64,000 bases of DNA from Clostridium folliculivorans (GCF_024341905.1 NZ_BQXY01000003.1:1-64000); one strand, 5' to 3'. Shown: positions 24,537 to 33,178, counted from the stretch's first letter. The notes: generated from the sequence alone by a model not told the origin. Numbers and translations are program-made.

Positions 24537-25661
24537 TTATTTCAAAAGTTCTTTTATATATCCGCTTAGTTCTTTTGCTGCTTTTTCATGAGACAATAAT
24601 CCAGGATGATTTCTTGCCCCCACTGTTTCATCTGTTGTGTTTGGAAGTTGGAATACAGTTACCTTGTCATCTTTTGTTGCTTTAACATAAGTATCTACAG
24701 CTCTATAGATGGCTGGCATCATAGGTATACCAAGCATTCCATATGCCCATATAATCTGAGCTTTCTTATTATATTTTCTGATTTTAACAAGAAAATTATA
24801 AACAGCCTCCTCAAAGGATTGTAGATCCTCTCTATTATAAGTACCATCTTCATTCAATCGTTGCTTATGAGTCTTACCACTTATTTCATCTTTCCATTCT
24901 GGATTATTGAATGCCCCTGAATCATTTGTCCCAAGATTAACTACTACAACATCTGGCTGCCAGGATTCAAAATCATTTTCTTTAAATGCCCCCAAACTTT
25001 CGTTTTTAGCCCCAGTGAGCAAACCGCATACCTTATTATAATATTTAGGTATATTGTAATAAGGATTATTATCCCAGCTTGTATATACTCCCCAACCACT
25101 TTGAGATATAATCCTATAATCTGCATTTAAAGCTTCGGATGTAAGATTGCAATAGTTATCTATTGCGCTAAACCACATAGGTATCCAATCCTCTTCAACT
25201 TTACTTCCTATTGCCCCTTCACCAGATGTTATACTATCTCCTATAAATTCAATCTTATATGGTTTTTCTTCTATTGGAAAAAACTCTCCATCAAATTTTA
25301 CTGCATGTATTTGCATTAAGCATCCTGGATCTCCGCTCATAGCTTGTACATCTTTCACTACCTTAATATTTTTTATCATATCTTTATTCATTCCCCTAAA
25401 TACACAAACCCAATATTTTCCAGCTACTAGCATTTGCCTACTTACAGGAACCGAATTAATAATTACACTAATCCAAGGTTCACAAACATCATAGTCAATT
25501 TCTACTTCAATCCAAAGTTCAGTTCCCTTTGCATTCAATTCAATAGCACTACCTGTCCAGAATAATGTAAGAGGTGAAAGACATCCAGTTGTCCTACCAT
25601 GAACTTTTAAATTTTCTATATCAGATAATTTTTGCACCCTCAATTTTTCATTTTCTCTCAC
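24537..25661 (-). CDS. SGNH/GDSL esterase, CE2-like acetyl esterase
   Basis: I choose the GTG at 25661, preceded by AGGAGTGAGG, because the longer TTG frame has no ribosome site; this gives 374 residues. The N-terminal jelly roll (about 15-130, with HGRTTG and LFWTGSAIE) and C-terminal SGNH hydrolase domain match carbohydrate esterase family 2. GDSIT gives the catalytic Ser near 143, GTNDSG gives the oxyanion Asn, and NHPG gives the His. The Asp usually three residues before the His is absent, in line with the Ser-His dyad reported for CE2 enzymes. There is no signal peptide, so it probably deacetylates imported sugars or oligosaccharides. Confidence 0.82.
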   Translation of the reverse strand: MRENEKLRVQKLSDIENLKVHGRTTGCLSPLTLFWTGSAIELNAKGTELWIEVEIDYDVCEPWISVIINSVPVSRQMLVAGKYWVCVFRGMNKDMIKNIKVVKDVQAMSGDPGCLMQIHAVKFDGEFFPIEEKPYKIEFIGDSITSGEGAIGSKVEEDWIPMWFSAIDNYCNLTSEALNADYRIISQSGWGVYTSWDNNPYYNIPKYYNKVCGLLTGAKNESLGAFKENDFESWQPDVVVVNLGTNDSGAFNNPEWKDEISGKTHKQRLNEDGTYNREDLQSFEEAVYNFLVKIRKYNKKAQIIWAYGMLGIPMMPAIYRAVDTYVKATKDDKVTVFQLPNTTDETVGARNHPGLLSHEKAAKELSGYIKELLK

Positions 25662-25774
25662 TATTTCCTCACTCCTAACTTTTATACTACTTTGAATTAT
25701 ATCACTATAGCTATTTTTCCAGAATAAGTTTTTAAGCAATTTAAAGAAAAACGGAGGTATTCCACAAAAAATAC

Positions 25775-26410
25775 TTATCTTATAAAGTTAGTAAATATTT
25801 TGTCTTCTCTTTTATTCTCTTCTACGGTACCTTCCCCTGCCTTAACAAGCTTCAATAACCATGCCATATTTTTACCTAAAACGCTCATGATTTGCATTCC
25901 CTCTTCATCTTGTAGTGCTTCTCCAGGTGCTGTTCCATTGATTACATTCCAATAATTAGATGTAGGCATTAACATTTCAGAATAATTTAAATAATTATTT
26001 AGCTGATTGAACACAGGAACTCCTCCAGCTCTTCTTACAGCCACAACACTTGCTCCAACCTTATGTCTAAGCATTCCTTTATTAATGGATGTAACATAAA
26101 ATGCTCTGTCTAAAAATGACTTCATTGTACCTGGTATTGCAGCATAATGTACAGGTGATCCCAAAATAATCCCATCAGCCTCTTTCATTTTTTGAATCCA
26201 CTCATTAACTTCATCATTTTGCATTACACATCTTTCATTCATATTTCTGCTACATCCACCACAATCCATACATCCACGGATCGTCTTATTGCCTACATGA
26301 ATAATCTCTACCTCTATATTTTCTTTCTCCAATTCTGCAGCCACTGCCTTTATTGCCTCATAAGTATTTCCATTCTTCTTTGGACTTCCATTAAAAGCTA
26401 CAACTTTCAT
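25775..26410 (-). CDS. Iron-sulfur flavoprotein, NADPH-dependent FMN reductase family
   Basis: 211 residues from the ATG with GGAGG upstream. The FMN phosphate loop is GSPKKNGNT at about 8-16. The compact cysteine set C47-x2-C50-x2-C53-x7-C61 (CMDCGGC...C) is the 4Fe-4S motif of archaeal and clostridial iron-sulfur flavoproteins. Such proteins accept electrons from ferredoxin and may reduce O2, peroxide or quinones. The gene is divergent from an HxlR-type regulator, a common pairing for redox-responsive flavin reductases. Confidence 0.85.
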   Translation of the reverse strand: MKVVAFNGSPKKNGNTYEAIKAVAAELEKENIEVEIIHVGNKTIRGCMDCGGCSRNMNERCVMQNDEVNEWIQKMKEADGIILGSPVHYAAIPGTMKSFLDRAFYVTSINKGMLRHKVGASVVAVRRAGGVPVFNQLNNYLNYSEMLMPTSNYWNVINGTAPGEALQDEEGMQIMSVLGKNMAWLLKLVKAGEGTVEENKREDKIFTNFIR

Positions 26411-26570
26411 AATTAATACCTCCACACACTTTAATTTAAAATCATGTGCTTATTATATGATTACGCAAATTAAGCCACAAGTACGCACTTTTTAGTTAGA
26501 TGACTTACCTTTTAGTAAGATTTATTGCAATCTCTATATTCTAAGCACAAATTAAATTTATATTATTATA

Positions 26571-26665
26571 GATGGGCCACTTAATAATTAAGCTTATATT
26601 TTCAAATTCTCCTCTCAGAACCTAGAGGAATTTTAAAAATAAACTTCAGACTAAAGTGTTTCATC
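26571..26665. repeat. Family A palindromic element (copy 3)
   Basis: A 95-bp element with ends GATGGGCCACTTAA / TAAAGTGTTTCATC. The inner stem is CCTCT / AGAGG around CAGAACCT. The stem sequence differs from copies 1 and 2 on both sides so that pairing is kept. It lies between the divergent flavoprotein and hxlR-type genes. Confidence 0.78.
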
Positions 26666-26757
26666 TTTAGCAAACTCTATGTATTTTCATCAATGAATTT
26701 GCTATTATAAGTTCAGTTGATATATACTGTAATTCTAATTACTATTAAGTTAAATTA

Positions 26758-26788
26758 GACTCTGTTTAATATTATTGTTGAAATTAAG
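26758..26788 (+). repeat. Left-end fragment of the family B MITE
   Basis: GACTCTGTTTAATATTATTG plus TTGAAATTA matches the family B terminus. It lies about 70 bases ahead of the hxlR-type gene, so it may form part of its promoter region. Confidence 0.55.
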
Positions 26789-26855
26789 AGATTTCTAAAA
26801 GAATTATATTTACCAACAAATTGGACTATAAGATTGAAAGTAGGTAGTTAGTTAG

Positions 26856-27215
26856 ATGATTAGTTATAATGGCAAAAAATATGTTTGCTTATTAGATTTT
26901 GCTATGGATTTTATTAGAGGTAAGTGGAAAGCTGTTTTGCTTTGTCATTTATACGATGAGCCTAAAAGATTTCTAGAACTTCAACGGATGACTAAAGGCA
27001 TAAGCCAGAAGGTGTTGAATGAAAAGCTTAAGGAATTGGAAGTTGAAGATTTAATCGATAAGAAGGTTTATGCAGAAATCCCTCCAAAGGTTGAGTATTT
27101 TCTTACTGATAAGGGAAAAGACCTAACTAAAATTATTAAAGAAATTGAGTCTTGGTCTATTAAATATTATCCTCATTTAGATGAAGAATGTAAACAATCG
27201 CATACTGCAGACTAA
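26856..27215 (+). CDS. HxlR-family transcriptional regulator
   Basis: This 119-residue winged-helix protein contains the typical GKWKAVLLCHLYDEPKRF start, KGISQKVLNEKLKELE recognition helix and YFLTDKG wing. A Cys at position 11 corresponds to the conserved redox-active Cys of HxlR proteins. It is divergent from the iron-sulfur flavoprotein gene and probably controls it in response to electrophiles or redox stress. AAGTAGG precedes the ATG, and a strong terminator follows. Confidence 0.9.
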   Translation: MISYNGKKYVCLLDFAMDFIRGKWKAVLLCHLYDEPKRFLELQRMTKGISQKVLNEKLKELEVEDLIDKKVYAEIPPKVEYFLTDKGKDLTKIIKEIESWSIKYYPHLDEECKQSHTAD

Positions 27216-27240
27216 CTTTAATATAATAATTATTAAAATA

Positions 27241-27282
27241 AAAGCATCGTAAAATCCTATTTTTTGAATTTTACGATGTTTT
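27241..27282 (+). terminator. hxlR-type gene terminator
   Basis: AAAGCATCGTAAAAT is mirrored by ATTTTACGATGTTTT, with a terminal T-run, 25 bases after the stop. Confidence 0.85.
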
Positions 27283-27298
27283 AAACCGTTTTAAATTA

Positions 27299-27352
27299 TG
27301 GAGTTGTTAAAGCCCCGTGTTAAAATCAGGTAATTAGCCATCCGATGTTTTA
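27299..27352 (-). repeat. Right-end fragment of the family B MITE
   Basis: GGAGTTGTTAAAGCCCCGTG, GTAATTAGCCATCCGATG and TTTTAATTA match the inverted right end of family B. It abuts the stop codon of the pentapeptide gene. Confidence 0.55.
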
Positions 27353-27353
27353 A

Positions 27354-28205
27354 TTATTTCATCCAATGGCTTGGGCGTACTAACCTCAGTGGAAGACTTG
27401 TACTAGCATCTCCCCTTGCTGCATTTATCTGTGCTTGGTTAAGAAATATTGTATCTACAAGATTAGAACCACAAAAATCAGCATCTCTTAAATCTGCTCC
27501 TATTAAATCCGCACCACTCAAATCAACACCTTTAAGATTTGTAGCAATTAAACATGCGCCTCTTAAATCTGCTCCTATAAGCTCCATATTCCTCATATCA
27601 GCACCGAAATAATCAAACCTTTTAGCAGTTGGCCGTTTCTTTTTACTGTTGTATTTCTCTTTACTTTTAGCATTATTGCGCACCATTTCACTGGTATTTC
27701 TAAGAAATATGTTGACCTTATTTCTGTGAGCCTCTATATCGAATTTTAAAAGACCTTCCGCATCCAGAAGCGTAATTTCCTCTGTTCTATTAATCAATGC
27801 TCCTATTTCTTGTTTTATCTTACTCTCATTGTGAATATTAAAAGCTTCTGTAAGATACCATAACATTTCATGAAGCTGTCTCATTATTAAAAAAGCTTCG
27901 AACATTTGCTTAGATGCTTCAGGTACTTGCCGCCAGTCTTTTCCTTTATAAGTTACTTGAGCTATCTTTTGACCGGCACCAAAACATTCATATGCAGTAC
28001 AGCCTTTAAGTCCCTTATTTCTAAGACTCGTATGTACAGAACAAGTAAAGTCCTCCTTTAAGTTTATACAAGATTTACCTGCGTCTTTATTGGTTGGGAA
28101 ACCATCTGAAGCTGAAAAGTACAAAGCTATACAGCATAATCCGAAACAGTTTTTACAGTCAGCTTTTAGCTCCCTATTAAGTTTGTCTTGATCTATATAT
28201 AACAT
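27354..28205 (-). CDS. Cys-rich N-terminal domain plus pentapeptide repeats
   Basis: The protein has 283 residues. The N-terminal 80 residues hold eight cysteines, including CKNCFGLCC (17-25), C46, C55, C69 and C74, a metal-binding pattern. The middle is helical. Residues about 195-250 form some ten pentapeptide units of the A(D/N)LxG type (GADMRNMELIGADLRGAC), which fold as a right-handed quadrilateral beta helix. The tail is RPSHW. Function is unknown: the repeat helix usually binds a protein partner, and the Cys region suggests Zn or an Fe-S cluster. It is cytoplasmic and stands alone. Confidence 0.8.
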   Translation of the reverse strand: MLYIDQDKLNRELKADCKNCFGLCCIALYFSASDGFPTNKDAGKSCINLKEDFTCSVHTSLRNKGLKGCTAYECFGAGQKIAQVTYKGKDWRQVPEASKQMFEAFLIMRQLHEMLWYLTEAFNIHNESKIKQEIGALINRTEEITLLDAEGLLKFDIEAHRNKVNIFLRNTSEMVRNNAKSKEKYNSKKKRPTAKRFDYFGADMRNMELIGADLRGACLIATNLKGVDLSGADLIGADLRDADFCGSNLVDTIFLNQAQINAARGDASTSLPLRLVRPSHWMK

Positions 28206-28355
28206 ATTTATTTACCTCATATTAGAAAAGTGTAATCAATTTTTCACTTTAATATTATATCATACAAAATATACTTTTCAGTTAAAGTTCTTACAAAAAC
28301 AATGAAACTTGCTGTGGTTTTGAACTAATACTTATATTTTTTTAAAAATAAAAAG

Positions 28356-28394
28356 CAAAAACATCTCACTACTTATTTTGAATAGCGAGATGTT
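28356..28394 (-). terminator. Terminator of the yidC paralogue
   Basis: AACATCTCGCTA and TAGTGAGATGTT pair around an 11-base loop and are followed by TTTTTGC on the minus strand. Confidence 0.85.
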
Positions 28395-28424
28395 AAAAGT
28401 TTTATATATTAATAATTAGATTTT

Positions 28425-29069
28425 TTAAGCAACAAGTTCTCTTCTTCTTACATAAATCCTAAAGACTATTTCTTCTATAGCAGAAAATAAACTCGTAGTT
28501 ATTAGATATAATCCAAGAGCAATAGGAGCTTTAAAAGTTATTATTGCACTCATTAGACTGGATACTAATATGTTAGTCTTACTAATTTTAGCCTGAGTTG
28601 TTATGCTTAGAAATGGTACATAAGGTAGTAAGTTTGGAATTAACACTGTTATAACATATGCAGTAGGTATAATAAAGAAATTATCTGCCATTTTTAAACT
28701 TGCTACCCAAGGAACAAGCATAGTTGCTGTGCTCATTGGCATTTTTAATATCACATTGTACAATGCAAAAAATATAGGTAGTTGAAGAAAGCTCGTTAAA
28801 CATCCTAGCATGCTTTTTGAATTTTCCTGATAATATTTTTGTGTTTCACTTTCTAACTTTACTTTATTATCCTTATATTTTTCTTTTATTTCCTCTAGCC
28901 CTCTTGCAAGTTTTTGCTGTTCCTGCATTCCAAACTTCTGTTTAAAAGATAATGGCATTAACACTACTCTCACCGCTAATGTAAGAAGTATTATAGCTAT
29001 ACCAAAATCCCCTGTTATATTAAAAAAATAACCTAGTATCGAATTTAATAGATTTGAAATGATGTTCAT
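28425..29069 (-). CDS. yidC: Short YidC/Oxa1-type membrane insertase paralogue
   Basis: This 214-residue membrane protein has the five-helix YidC core. LTLAVRVVLMPLSFKQ places the conserved groove Arg at residue 34, and the cytoplasmic hairpin (about 41-75) and a QLPIFFALYNVI helix follow. It has no lipoprotein signal and is shorter than the housekeeping enzyme of about 230-260 residues. The standard yidC sits in the rpmH-rnpA-jag cluster, which is not here, so this is probably a second copy. It is preceded by a 75-residue membrane protein gene and followed by a terminator. Confidence 0.88.
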   Translation of the reverse strand: MNIISNLLNSILGYFFNITGDFGIAIILLTLAVRVVLMPLSFKQKFGMQEQQKLARGLEEIKEKYKDNKVKLESETQKYYQENSKSMLGCLTSFLQLPIFFALYNVILKMPMSTATMLVPWVASLKMADNFFIIPTAYVITVLIPNLLPYVPFLSITTQAKISKTNILVSSLMSAIITFKAPIALGLYLITTSLFSAIEEIVFRIYVRRRELVA

Positions 29070-29115
29070 AATTTCCCTCCTAATTATTAAAGTATATTAA
29101 GATACATCACTTCAT

Positions 29116-29343
29116 CTAAAAAAGCTCACAATACCGCCAAATATCATATTTTTCATAGGAAAAATAGTTTTCTTTTATCATAAATCTAGAAAAGTCTAGA
29201 TATTTCGAACATGTCCTCTTTATGTAATTATACTTAAACTTTCTAATGCAGTTCCTTGCTTCTCTAATTGTATAGGCAATAAAACCTATAAAGAATATTA
29301 GAATAAGGAATACATGTATACTGTTCAATAATTCCGCTCTCAT
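29116..29343 (-). CDS. Small single-span basic protein next to yidC
   Basis: The protein has 75 residues with GAGG 7 bases before the ATG. One N-terminal membrane helix (about 8-25, VFLILIFFIGFIAYTI) is followed by a basic, aromatic tail (RKFKYNYIKRTC...YDIWRYCELF). It lies 46 bases upstream of the yidC paralogue in the same direction, so the two are probably cotranscribed. It may be a partner or substrate of that insertase, which is inference only. No family was recognised. Confidence 0.55.
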   Translation of the reverse strand: MRAELLNSIHVFLILIFFIGFIAYTIREARNCIRKFKYNYIKRTCSKYLDFSRFMIKENYFSYEKYDIWRYCELF

Positions 29344-29551
29344 AAAGTTACCTCGTCACTAAATTATATATGAATTATACCACTTTATAAGTTATTATCA
29401 ACCACGTTTGTAATATTTAATAATTTCTTTATATATTCTTAAGCTTGAGTTCTGACTATTTCCTTAATATGAGCCAAGTTATTGTATCGCAAGAGCTTGT
29501 ATTATTGGTACAAATAAAGCTTTCTTTTGTATCTTTCAATATAAAAAAACT

Positions 29552-29580
29552 AAAAAGTGTGATTAGCTTATCACACTTTT
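29552..29580 (-). terminator. Terminator overlapping the phosphatase stop
   Basis: AAAAGTGTGAT / ATCACACTTTTT forms a compact stem whose left half contains the last codons and the stop of the histidine phosphatase gene. Confidence 0.85.
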
Positions 29581-30276
29581 CATAGCCTTACCTTTTTCAC
29601 AATAGCTAGTGTCATTTACAGATTCAACTGTAAAGTTTCCATCTTTATATATTATCTTTGATATGCTTGAATTATCCATATTTCTTAAATCAAAGCTTTT
29701 ATCTAAATAGTTTATAACTAGTCTAATTATCCCTCCATGAGATACTACAAGTACATTTTCATCTCGATCAGTTAAATTTTCTAGGCAAATCTCTTTTAAA
29801 GCTTCCATAATTCTTTTTAATGCTGTGTCATGATCTTCTGCCTCCTTTGTTTCATCTAAGGCAGCAACTGAATTTACATATTCTTTTTGAAAATCATATT
29901 TTTCTACTGCTTCTTCAAAGGAACTTACCTTAAGGTAGTTAAGTATTGCATTGAACTTAACATGTTCAAGCTCTCCTTCAAATTTCCCAAAGTATACTTC
30001 TCTTAATCCTTCAACCTCTCTTAATTCTAAAGTGTCACTGGCTCTATTTTCCTTGATTACTATCTTTGCAGTCTTTGTAGCTCTACCTAAGTCACTGCTG
30101 TAAACAGCCTTAAATTTAACATCACTTACCCCTAATCCAACATTTACAGCAACTTCTGTTCCTTCTTTTGTAAGAACCCCATCACACCAACCTTGTACTC
30201 TTCCAGCCTTGTTTAAAATAGTTTGTCCATGTCTCATTAAATATACAGTAATCTTTCCCACTTTTTTATCGCTCAT
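29563..30276 (-). CDS. Histidine phosphatase (phosphoglycerate-mutase-like)
   Basis: 237 residues with the RHG motif LMRHGQT (His16 is phosphorylated in the family), the VQGWCDGVLTKEG loop, SSDLGRATKTA and the second catalytic His in VSHGGIIR. The acid/base Glu is in REVYFGKFEGE. The overall pattern fits the cofactor-independent phosphatase branch rather than a glycolytic mutase. The substrate is unknown. The ribosome site GGAGGG precedes the ATG, and a family C repeat with a hairpin ends only about 20 bases upstream of it. Confidence 0.88.
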   Translation of the reverse strand: MSDKKVGKITVYLMRHGQTILNKAGRVQGWCDGVLTKEGTEVAVNVGLGVSDVKFKAVYSSDLGRATKTAKIVIKENRASDTLELREVEGLREVYFGKFEGELEHVKFNAILNYLKVSSFEEAVEKYDFQKEYVNSVAALDETKEAEDHDTALKRIMEALKEICLENLTDRDENVLVVSHGGIIRLVINYLDKSFDLRNMDNSSISKIIYKDGNFTVESVNDTSYCEKGKAMKSVIS

Positions 30277-30297
30277 TTTTTCCCTCCATATTAAAAA

Positions 30298-30480
30298 ATC
30301 GCCGAAGCGACTTTCTTAAGTAATTTTTTTCGCATCTGCCTTTCAAAATGTATAAAGAAACTTACAGGTGCAACATTCTTCTTTTCTTATTCTTTAACTT
30401 ATATTATGTTTTAAGAATATTATGCATTCCTATCCTCAAATCTATTTAAATTATAAATTTTAGCAAAAAAACAAACTCTT
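30298..30480 (+). repeat. Family C element
   Basis: GTCGC-loop-GCGAC type hairpin sequence, then TTTTTTTCGCATCTGCCTTTC and TTACAGGTGCAAC, match the other copies. On the minus strand the hairpin reads GTCGCTTCGGCGATTTTTT, an excellent terminator shape, just ahead of the phosphatase ribosome site. Confidence 0.6.
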
Positions 30481-30482
30481 TT

Positions 30483-30746
30483 TCATTTATCTTTTTCATC
30501 GTTTACTAGCTCGATAAATTTACTTTTTCTTTTATTGTACATCATCATTAATGATCTCAATACTTCATCATCACTATAGTTTTGTTTAACTTCAAGTTTA
30601 GCCTCAACTATAGAGATTTTCTTTATTAGCATTTCTAATATAAACTGTGTATCCTGCAATAATTGAAGCATAATTATATCTTTTTCGTGATTCTTGTTAT
30701 AATCCTCATAATTTCCATCAACATTTTCATAATTAAATTCAATCAT
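30483..30746 (-). CDS. Small helical protein of unknown function
   Basis: 87 residues with TAGGAGA ahead of the ATG. An acidic, Asn/Tyr-rich N-terminus (ENVDGNYEDYNKNHEKD) is followed by a long amphipathic helix that could form a coiled coil (about 25-60). It has no cysteine or membrane span. It follows the ROK regulator gene by 110 bases. The family was not recognised. Confidence 0.6.
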   Translation of the reverse strand: MIEFNYENVDGNYEDYNKNHEKDIIMLQLLQDTQFILEMLIKKISIVEAKLEVKQNYSDDEVLRSLMMMYNKRKSKFIELVNDEKDK

Positions 30747-30857
30747 TCTATATCTCCTAAATATTAATTACTTAATTATATTTAAAAATAACTATCAAAC
30801 CCATTTCTCTAATCCTTTGTTTTAAAGTTTGGTAGCCTTAAGACTATTGAAAGAAAA

Positions 30858-31904
30858 TTATAATCTTTTTGTTGTCACTAGCCTAATCCCTGAATTCATT
30901 TCTTCAATAGTAAGATGCATTATTCCAGAAATATAATCCTCTCTATAATCCTCTGCGTATATGATTTTAGGTCTAACATTCTCTGGAATACAATTAGAAC
31001 AATATTCATTTATTAAGTCTAAATTATGTTCTTCAAATGCATCTCCTCCTATTACAACATACTCTGGGTTTACTATACAACTTAGATTTCCTATAGCCAT
31101 TGCTATCGCACTTGCATACTCATCATTTGTATGTTCTCTCATTACTGCATCAAATAAGTTATCTCCATTGCCCAGTTGAAGAAAAGATATTTCTCCAGCA
31201 TAATTTGAAAAGCCTCTGATTAGCATTCCATTAGCTATAATCCCTGATCCAATACCAGTGGTCATAAAATTGATATAAATCATATTCAAAAAGTTAGAAG
31301 AAGCTCCATCTTCTTTAAGATGATTATTAGCAAAACCAACAACAATTGCATTAAGATCATTTTCCATAATCACTGGAACATTGTATTTCTTTTCAAGATA
31401 ATCCTGAACATTAAAGTTATGCCACTCTTCTAATTTTGTACCTGTAAAAAGGCGTCCATTAGCTACCGCTGCAGGTACCCCAATACCAATACATTTTATT
31501 GAAGCAAACTTATCTATTAAGCATTTCAAAACTTCTTCCACTGCATTAATTTGTTTAGTATCAGCGATTTCTACTCGTCCTTCTTCTAATATAGCTCCAG
31601 CTGAATTACCCACTGCATAATCTATGTATTTATTCTCAACACATAAAGCAACTGCCAGAGAATAATTAAGATTAAGAGTATATCTCTCCGCTCTTCTACC
31701 TCCACTAGACTCATCGTAACCTTGATTTTGAACTTCACCATCTTCTACAAGCTTACTAAGTATAACTCCAACAGTAGTAAGACTTATTCCGGTTTCTTGT
31801 ACTAATTCTGCTTTCGTTGCAGATTCCAAGTTTTTCAAAGCATTTTTGATTATGTCACTATTTAATCTCTTTAGAATATTAGGTCTTCCAGAAAGTTCAC
31901 TCAT
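30858..31904 (-). CDS. ROK-family transcriptional repressor
   Basis: The protein has 348 residues. Residues 1-65 are a winged helix (SATKAELVQETGISLTTVGV), and residues 70-340 form a ROK sugar-kinase-like domain with IGIGVPAAV and a YAGEISF block. The Cys-rich zinc motif of active ROK kinases is absent, and the GEIGH His is replaced, so ligand sensing rather than phosphorylation is likely. It follows an MFS transporter gene by 32 bases on the same transcript. A 36-bp palindrome ahead of that gene is the likely binding site. A sugar inducer is probable by family. Confidence 0.88.
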   Translation of the reverse strand: MSELSGRPNILKRLNSDIIKNALKNLESATKAELVQETGISLTTVGVILSKLVEDGEVQNQGYDESSGGRRAERYTLNLNYSLAVALCVENKYIDYAVGNSAGAILEEGRVEIADTKQINAVEEVLKCLIDKFASIKCIGIGVPAAVANGRLFTGTKLEEWHNFNVQDYLEKKYNVPVIMENDLNAIVVGFANNHLKEDGASSNFLNMIYINFMTTGIGSGIIANGMLIRGFSNYAGEISFLQLGNGDNLFDAVMREHTNDEYASAIAMAIGNLSCIVNPEYVVIGGDAFEEHNLDLINEYCSNCIPENVRPKIIYAEDYREDYISGIMHLTIEEMNSGIRLVTTKRL

Positions 31905-31936
31905 TGAGTTCTCCTAAATCTTAATAACTAATAACT

Positions 31937-33121
31937 TTAAAATACATGTCCTTTTTTCACATCAAGTTTATCAAAATGGTTTGTCCTAATTAGAATAATT
32001 AACGCAACTACAAAAGCTGCAGTACCTAACATATAAATCATATAACTATTTCCATATTGATATACAATTCCAAATGCATACCCAAATATAGCTCTTCCAA
32101 TGGACATTGCAGCATTGAACAAAGTAATTGCAGTACCTAAAACTGCTGAATTAACTGAATTCCTAATATAAGTCAAGTTTCCAACTGTCACCATTGCTAC
32201 CCCTAAGCAATGAACAACGCTTACTGCTAAGAATGCATATTGATTATTAGAAAATGAATAAACTCCGAATCTTACTATCATTGAAATAACAACTAAGATG
32301 TAATATTTCTTAAAACCTATCTTATTAATAACCTTAATGGCAACCATTAAAAATAACACTTCTGGTAGCACTGTTATAAAAGTCATCCAGCTAATTAATG
32401 ATTTTGTGCCATGTAGAGTAGAAACTAGATGATTTCCAGCATAACTCATTGCAGAGTCTACTACTACTGTTGTAAGAATAGCAATGCACAAAATAAATAT
32501 GTAATTTTTATTGGCCAATAATTCTTTAAAGCTACTCTTTTGCAATTTATCTTCTTCTCGTTCTTCTTTGTTTCCGTTTTTAGGAAAAGTAAAACTAATT
32601 GGAATAGCTATAGCTAATAAAAAAGCATAACTAGCAAAAATAGGTCCATCTAATCCAAATTTATCTGCTAAGAACCCAACTGCCATACTGGCTAGCATAT
32701 ATCCGAGTGACCCCATAGCCCTAATGGCGCCATAATTACCACCACTTTCATGACAATACTTAGTAGTTACTGTATCTGTCATAGGTATAGTGCCTAATCT
32801 CATTGTTTCTAGACCAATTGCACAGAATATTATCATCGGGTATGTTGCTGCTTTATGATATAAAGCCACCATCACTAAAGCTCCAGCAAGAGACACTCTT
32901 AATAAAGCATTATATTTTCTAGTTTTATCGCCAACTACTCCCCAGATAGGAATCACAGTAAATCCAACAACTGAGCTCAAAGCTGCAATTAATCCAATCT
33001 GAGAACCATTTAATCCAACACTTTTTTCTAAATATACATTTACATATGGCATAAAGGTTCCAACAGCGCCTAAATATATAAAATAGAATGCTTTAAAACT
33101 TAAACTAAAACGATTTTTCAT
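31937..33121 (-). CDS. MFS transporter, oligosaccharide/nucleoside symporter type
   Basis: 394 residues from the ATG preceded by GGAGAGTGGGG; a longer TTG frame begins inside the palindromic operator and is rejected. Twelve membrane segments are predicted. The YFIYLGAVGTFMPYVNVYL first helix and GVVGDKTRKYN loop fit the LacY/MFS_1-like group that imports sugars by proton symport. It is cotranscribed with the ROK regulator, so I infer uptake of a sugar that also acts as inducer. No hydrolase for it is encoded next to it. Confidence 0.85.
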   Translation of the reverse strand: MKNRFSLSFKAFYFIYLGAVGTFMPYVNVYLEKSVGLNGSQIGLIAALSSVVGFTVIPIWGVVGDKTRKYNALLRVSLAGALVMVALYHKAATYPMIIFCAIGLETMRLGTIPMTDTVTTKYCHESGGNYGAIRAMGSLGYMLASMAVGFLADKFGLDGPIFASYAFLLAIAIPISFTFPKNGNKEEREEDKLQKSSFKELLANKNYIFILCIAILTTVVVDSAMSYAGNHLVSTLHGTKSLISWMTFITVLPEVLFLMVAIKVINKIGFKKYYILVVISMIVRFGVYSFSNNQYAFLAVSVVHCLGVAMVTVGNLTYIRNSVNSAVLGTAITLFNAAMSIGRAIFGYAFGIVYQYGNSYMIYMLGTAAFVVALIILIRTNHFDKLDVKKGHVF

Positions 33122-33142
33122 TGGTTGTCCCCACTCTCCAAA

Positions 33143-33178
33143 CTTATTACGCAAACTTTTAAAAGTTTATGTAATAAG
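33143..33178. promoter_or_regulatory. 36-bp palindrome, probable ROK operator
   Basis: CTTATTAC and GTAATAAG flank a perfect 16-bp core AAACTTTTAAAAGTTT, with only the GC/AT pair at 33151-33152 and 33169-33170 unmatched. It lies 22 bases before the transporter start. Its length and symmetry fit a dimeric repressor site for the ROK regulator encoded downstream. Confidence 0.7.

Noticed and set aside
25662..25739. Longer TTG-started form of the CE2-like esterase
   Set aside because: There is no ribosome site before the TTG; the GTG at 25661 has a strong one and fits the domain start.
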